Assembly (NCBI GenBank): GCA_963704835.1
Contig: CAVPHW010000003.1
Location: 434,001 to 498,000 of the forward strand
DNA length: 64,000 bases
Direction of reading: 5' to 3'
Origin: GCA-2746605 sp963704835
GTDB taxonomy: Bacteria; Bacteroidota; Ignavibacteria; Ignavibacteriales; Melioribacteraceae
The notes beneath the pieces are model-generated. The model made no database searches and was not told the DNA's origin. It saw only the letters and a program-made list of their open reading frames with translations. Made by a program: the position numbers and the translations under genes. Every line of letters begins with the position of its first letter. Position 1 is the stretch's first letter. Below are positions 63,708 to 64,000 of the stretch, piece by piece.

Positions 63708-64000
63708 ATGAGTAAAAAAATTGCTGCAATAGATATAGGTACAAATTCATTCCACTTGATTGTTGTGAAAGTTTTAGAGAATGGAAATTTTGAAATAATT
63801 GACAGGGTAAAGGAAGTAATTCGGTTAAGTGAAAATATCTCAGGTGACATCAAAACAATATCTGAAAATTCGATCTTAAGAGCTATTAATGCCTTACAAA
63901 AATTTTCCGGTATTGCAAAATCTCACCAAGCAGAAATTAAAGCCGTTGCTACCAGCGCAGTAAGAGAATCCAAAAATAAAATAGAATTTCAAAAAAGGGT
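63708..64000 (+). CDS. Ppx/GppA exopolyphosphatase-type phosphatase, N-terminal part (continues past the window)
   Basis: ATG at 63708; 97 residues are visible before the window ends. 'MSKKIAAIDIGTNSFHLIVVKVLENG' (AAIDIGTNSFHLI) is the actin-like phosphate-1 loop of Ppx/GppA; 'DRVKEVIRLSENI' and 'IKAVATSAVRESKNK' (ATSAVRES) follow. It hydrolyses polyphosphate or pppGpp. The polyphosphate link to the phosphate operon at the window start is by family only. Confidence 0.92.
   Translation, partial: MSKKIAAIDIGTNSFHLIVVKVLENGNFEIIDRVKEVIRLSENISGDIKTISENSILRAINALQKFSGIAKSHQAEIKAVATSAVRESKNKIEFQKR

Overview
The window is an AT-rich chromosomal segment that most likely comes from a member of the Ignavibacteriota (Bacteroidota/Chlorobiota superphylum). 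The evidence is the type IX secretion system (T9SS) proteins SprA, Plug and PorX; two secreted proteins with the 'NYPNPFNPNTKI...' C-terminal sorting domain; an LptD-like outer-membrane protein; and a house-keeping gene content typical of free-living heterotrophs. This is an inference from protein families, not a database match. No rRNA, tRNA, CRISPR array, prophage or insertion sequence was recognised.

Layout. 1-5941: phosphate operon (two pstS, an outer-membrane porin, pstC, pstA, a frameshifted pstB, phoU) behind a three-copy 11-bp Pho-box-like repeat. 6050-6710: rplU-rpmA and a terminator. 6798-11131 (minus strand): accessory region with a lipoprotein, a methyltransferase, two T9SS cargo proteins sharing a nearly identical sorting domain, and a frameshifted small membrane protein. 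11338-12558: GH5 glycosidase. 12657-18077: two transhydrogenase systems facing away from each other, bifurcating NfnAB (minus) and membrane proton-coupled PntAA-PntAB-PntB (plus). 18185-22125: GH20 hexosaminidase plus sodium:solute symporter. 22324-23986: frameshifted bacteriohemerythrin, a candidate 27-residue minus-strand peptide, and a DUF4097 protein with nine TSGG repeats. 24138-37896: T9SS Plug, an oxidoreductase, a LEA-like lipoprotein, ROK kinase, LptD, a NYN nuclease, a nitrilase-family amidase, a SpmAB fusion, 2-hydroxyacid and alanine dehydrogenases, a CoA-transferase and a phosphoesterase. 38045-49123: sprA, porX, tsaE, tsaB, a DUF1573 protein and accD. 49184-51101 (minus): cysteine desulfurase and biotin ligase. 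51321-55762: hsp20-dnaK-hsp20, def, fmt. 55824-58990: two transsulfuration-type PLP enzymes around an Lrp/AsnC regulator. 59119-64000: a hypothetical protein, crcB, pgeF, an EamA transporter, folB, folK, a deoxynucleoside kinase, a small membrane protein and the start of ppx/gppA.

How the genes work together. The T9SS thread is the strongest: translocon pore (SprA), its plug, its regulator (PorX) and two cargo proteins lie in one window. The redox thread couples NADH, NADPH and ferredoxin pools through Nfn and Pnt. The proteostasis thread joins DnaK with two small heat-shock proteins, preceded by three copies of an 11-bp inverted repeat (GYCA-WWW-TGRC) that may be the operator of a heat-shock repressor.

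Caution on quality. Nine genes (pstB, a small membrane protein, nfnB, the GH20 gene, hemerythrin, the LEA-like lipoprotein, the CoA-transferase, sprA and tsaE) carry single-base indels, thirteen in all: ten insertions and three deletions, mostly outside homopolymers. Their frames can be restored without any other damage. Several of these genes are normally needed, so residual error from an under-polished long-read assembly is more likely than real gene decay. No clearly novel multi-gene defence or mobile system was found.
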